Assembly (NCBI RefSeq): GCF_025370255.1
Contig: NZ_JAMTCD010000029.1
Location: 1 to 45,244 of the forward strand
DNA: 45,244 bases
Reading direction: 5' to 3'
From: Shewanella holmiensis
GTDB taxonomy: Bacteria; Pseudomonadota; Gammaproteobacteria; Enterobacterales; Shewanellaceae
The translations under genes and the position numbers were made by a program. Shown here piece after piece: positions 44,194 through 45,244 of this stretch. The notes beneath the pieces were generated by a model. It did no database searches. It had not been told where the DNA came from and saw only the letters and a program-made list of their open reading frames with translations. Every line of letters begins with the position of its first letter. The first letter of the stretch is position 1.

Positions 44194-44679
44194 ATGAGCG
44201 CAGAAATTTATCAATTTGACGTTAAAGATATTCAAGGAAATAACGTCAGTATGGAAAACTTTAGAGGTAAAGTATTACTTATTGTCAATACAGCAAGTAA
44301 ATGTGGTTTCACTCCGCAATATAAAGCATTAGAACAACTTTATCAGCAATATAAAGATAAAGGCCTAGTGATTTTAGGGTTTCCCTGTAATCAGTTTGGT
44401 AGTCAAGAACAAGGATCAGAAGCAGACATAAGCCAATTTTGCGAACTAAACTTTGGTGTCACCTTTCCTCTATTTAGCAAGATTGAAGTAAATGGTGATA
44501 ATGCCGCACCACTTTATAATTACTTAAAGCAATCCGCTAAAGGGTTGTTAGGTAGTCAGTCAATTAAATGGAATTTCACAAAATTTTTAGTTGATACTCA
44601 AGGAAATGTTCTGGAACGATACGCTCCTACCACTAAACCAGAAGACTTAGCAGATAAAATTGCAACACTGTTGAAATAA
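44194..44679 (+). CDS. Glutathione peroxidase (cysteine type)
   Basis: 161 residues from ATG 44194, chosen because GAGGAG lies seven bases upstream. The peroxidatic residue is Cys37 in VNTASKCGFTPQY; the other active-site residues are the Gln in GFPCNQFG and the Trp-Asn in KWNFTKFL. It reduces peroxides; bacterial Cys-type homologues (BsaA/BtuE group) often use thioredoxin rather than glutathione. The codon at the active site is TGT, so it is not a selenoprotein. It has no signal peptide and is presumably cytoplasmic. A 95-base region after it has no terminator until 44875-44900. Confidence 0.92.
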   Translation: MSAEIYQFDVKDIQGNNVSMENFRGKVLLIVNTASKCGFTPQYKALEQLYQQYKDKGLVILGFPCNQFGSQEQGSEADISQFCELNFGVTFPLFSKIEVNGDNAAPLYNYLKQSAKGLLGSQSIKWNFTKFLVDTQGNVLERYAPTTKPEDLADKIATLLK

Positions 44680-44789
44680 ATTATTTTCTAACAACATGAA
44701 TTTTAAATGTATTTAAAATAAAATATTAAAAACTTTATTATCCTGAAATAATTTTCAATTATTTTTGAACTTTTAGATAGATGAACACT

Positions 44790-44900
44790 CAAATCTATTA
44801 ACAGTGATTTTCACTTTGTTCATCATCTCCCTGGGACTTCTAGCGCGGTCCCCTTGATCTCTAAGTAGATCGATAGGCAATCATTTGATTGCCTTTTTTT
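44790..44900 (+). ncRNA. Structured intergenic region, candidate small RNA or gpx 3' UTR
   Basis: Three hairpins follow one another: GGGAC (44833-44837) with GTCCC (44848-44852); GATCT (44856-44860) with AGATC (44867-44871); and AGGCAATCA with TGATTGCCT (44875-44894), followed by seven T. No reading frame is credible. This is the form of a small RNA with its own terminator, but no family is recognised and no promoter is proven; it could be the 3' end of the peroxidase transcript. Confidence 0.35.
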
Positions 44901-44901
44901 A
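44875..44901 (+). terminator. Strong rho-independent terminator
   Basis: A 9-base stem (AGGCAATCA / TGATTGCCT) with a two-base loop is followed by TTTTTTT. It ends the candidate small RNA or the peroxidase transcript. Confidence 0.88.
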
Positions 44902-44941
44902 TGGCTTTAAACTATAGAAAGTATAAAATTTAACCATAAAA

Positions 44942-44961
44942 AAACCACCTTTCGGTGGTTT
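44942..44961 (-). terminator. Terminator of the tRNA operon
   Basis: AAACCACC and GGTGGTTT pair around TTTC; on the minus strand a run of T follows. It lies four bases after the CCA end of tRNA-Glu. Confidence 0.85.
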
Positions 44962-44965
44962 AGTG

Positions 44966-45041
44966 TGGTATCCCATAGGGGATTCGAACCCCTGTTACCG
45001 CCGTGAAAGGGCGGTGTCCTAGGCCTCTAGACGAATGGGAC
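44966..45041 (-). tRNA. tRNA-Glu (anticodon TTC)
   Basis: 76 bases with encoded CCA. The acceptor stem pairs GTCCCAT with ATGGGAT (one G-U pair), the anticodon loop CTTTCAC sits on CCGCC/GGCGG, and the T-arm is GGGGTTCGAATCCCC. Nearly identical to E. coli tRNA-Glu. Second of two tRNAs in a minus-strand operon. Confidence 0.97.
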
Positions 45042-45133
45042 GCCGAGATTTACTTATACTCAGTAAATAGAGTGAATACTCATTAATGTCTGTAGGCTAA
45101 ACATTAACGCTATTTGTTGTTTCCAACAAAACT

Positions 45134-45209
45134 TGGTGGAGCTACACGGGATCGAACCGTGGACCTCTTCACTGCCAGCGAAGCGCTCTCCCAGCTGAGC
45201 TATAACCCC
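45134..45209 (-). tRNA. tRNA-Ala (anticodon GGC)
   Basis: 76 bases with encoded CCA. Acceptor GGGGTTA pairs with TAGCTCC; loop CTGGCAG gives anticodon GGC on a CTTCG/TGAAG stem. The D-arm AGCTCAGCTGGGAGAGC and T-arm with GTTCGATCC are standard. It precedes tRNA-Glu by 92 bases. Confidence 0.97.
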
Positions 45210-45244
45210 AAATTTCAGTCAATAGACACCAAAATTTTAAAATA

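Noticed and set aside
44194..44679. Selenocysteine glutathione peroxidase
   Set aside because: The active-site codon is TGT, a normal cysteine.

Overview
The window is a chromosomal segment of a marine gammaproteobacterium, almost certainly a Shewanella. Three things point there: a complete pfaR-pfaA-pfaB-pfaC-pfaD cluster for eicosapentaenoic-acid-type polyunsaturated fatty acid synthesis, the overall gene set (H-NS, RcsF-TrmO-ProS, EtfBA, Tdk, YghU, MgtE), and a moderate-to-low GC content. The species cannot be fixed from sequence alone.

Region 1 (1-2908) is a small chromosomal integron in classic layout. Cassette genes lie on the minus strand (an edge-truncated membrane protein, an HD-domain protein, a GNAT acetyltransferase), separated by attC sites. 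A divergent tyrosine recombinase with the IntI-specific insert sits on the plus strand. A good LexA (SOS) box precedes intI, but an in-frame TAA lies near the presumed start of the integrase, so the integron may be inactive or use an unusual start.

Region 2 (about 3000-21850) is the pfa operon. pfaR is a regulator with a transposase-like fold. pfaA carries KS-MAT-5xACP-KR and a DH-like domain, pfaB an acyltransferase, pfaC KS-CLF-DH-DH, and pfaD an FMN enoyl reductase. PfaR/A, A/B and B/C are joined by 4-base stop/start overlaps, and pfaB and pfaC appear to start at TTG. A small cysteine-containing protein follows before a strong terminator. No phosphopantetheinyl transferase (PfaE) is present in the window, so ACP activation must be encoded elsewhere.

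Region 3 (21850-32800) holds metabolic and sensory genes: a periplasmic binding-protein-like gene behind five 15-bp tandem repeats, yghU, a hydratase/FAH-fold hydrolase pair, a chemoreceptor, tdk, a NhaC-type carrier preceded by a recognisable lysine riboswitch (so probably a lysine transporter of the LysW type), and etfBA with two palindromic operator candidates upstream.

Region 4 (32800-45244) is mostly core genome: hns, rcsF, trmO, a hexapeptide acyltransferase, proS, an HD-GYP response regulator with its GAF histidine kinase, a patatin-like phospholipase, a 54-residue unknown, a YfaZ-like outer-membrane protein, mgtE, a glutathione peroxidase, a structured region that may be a small RNA, and a tRNA-Ala/tRNA-Glu pair with its terminator.
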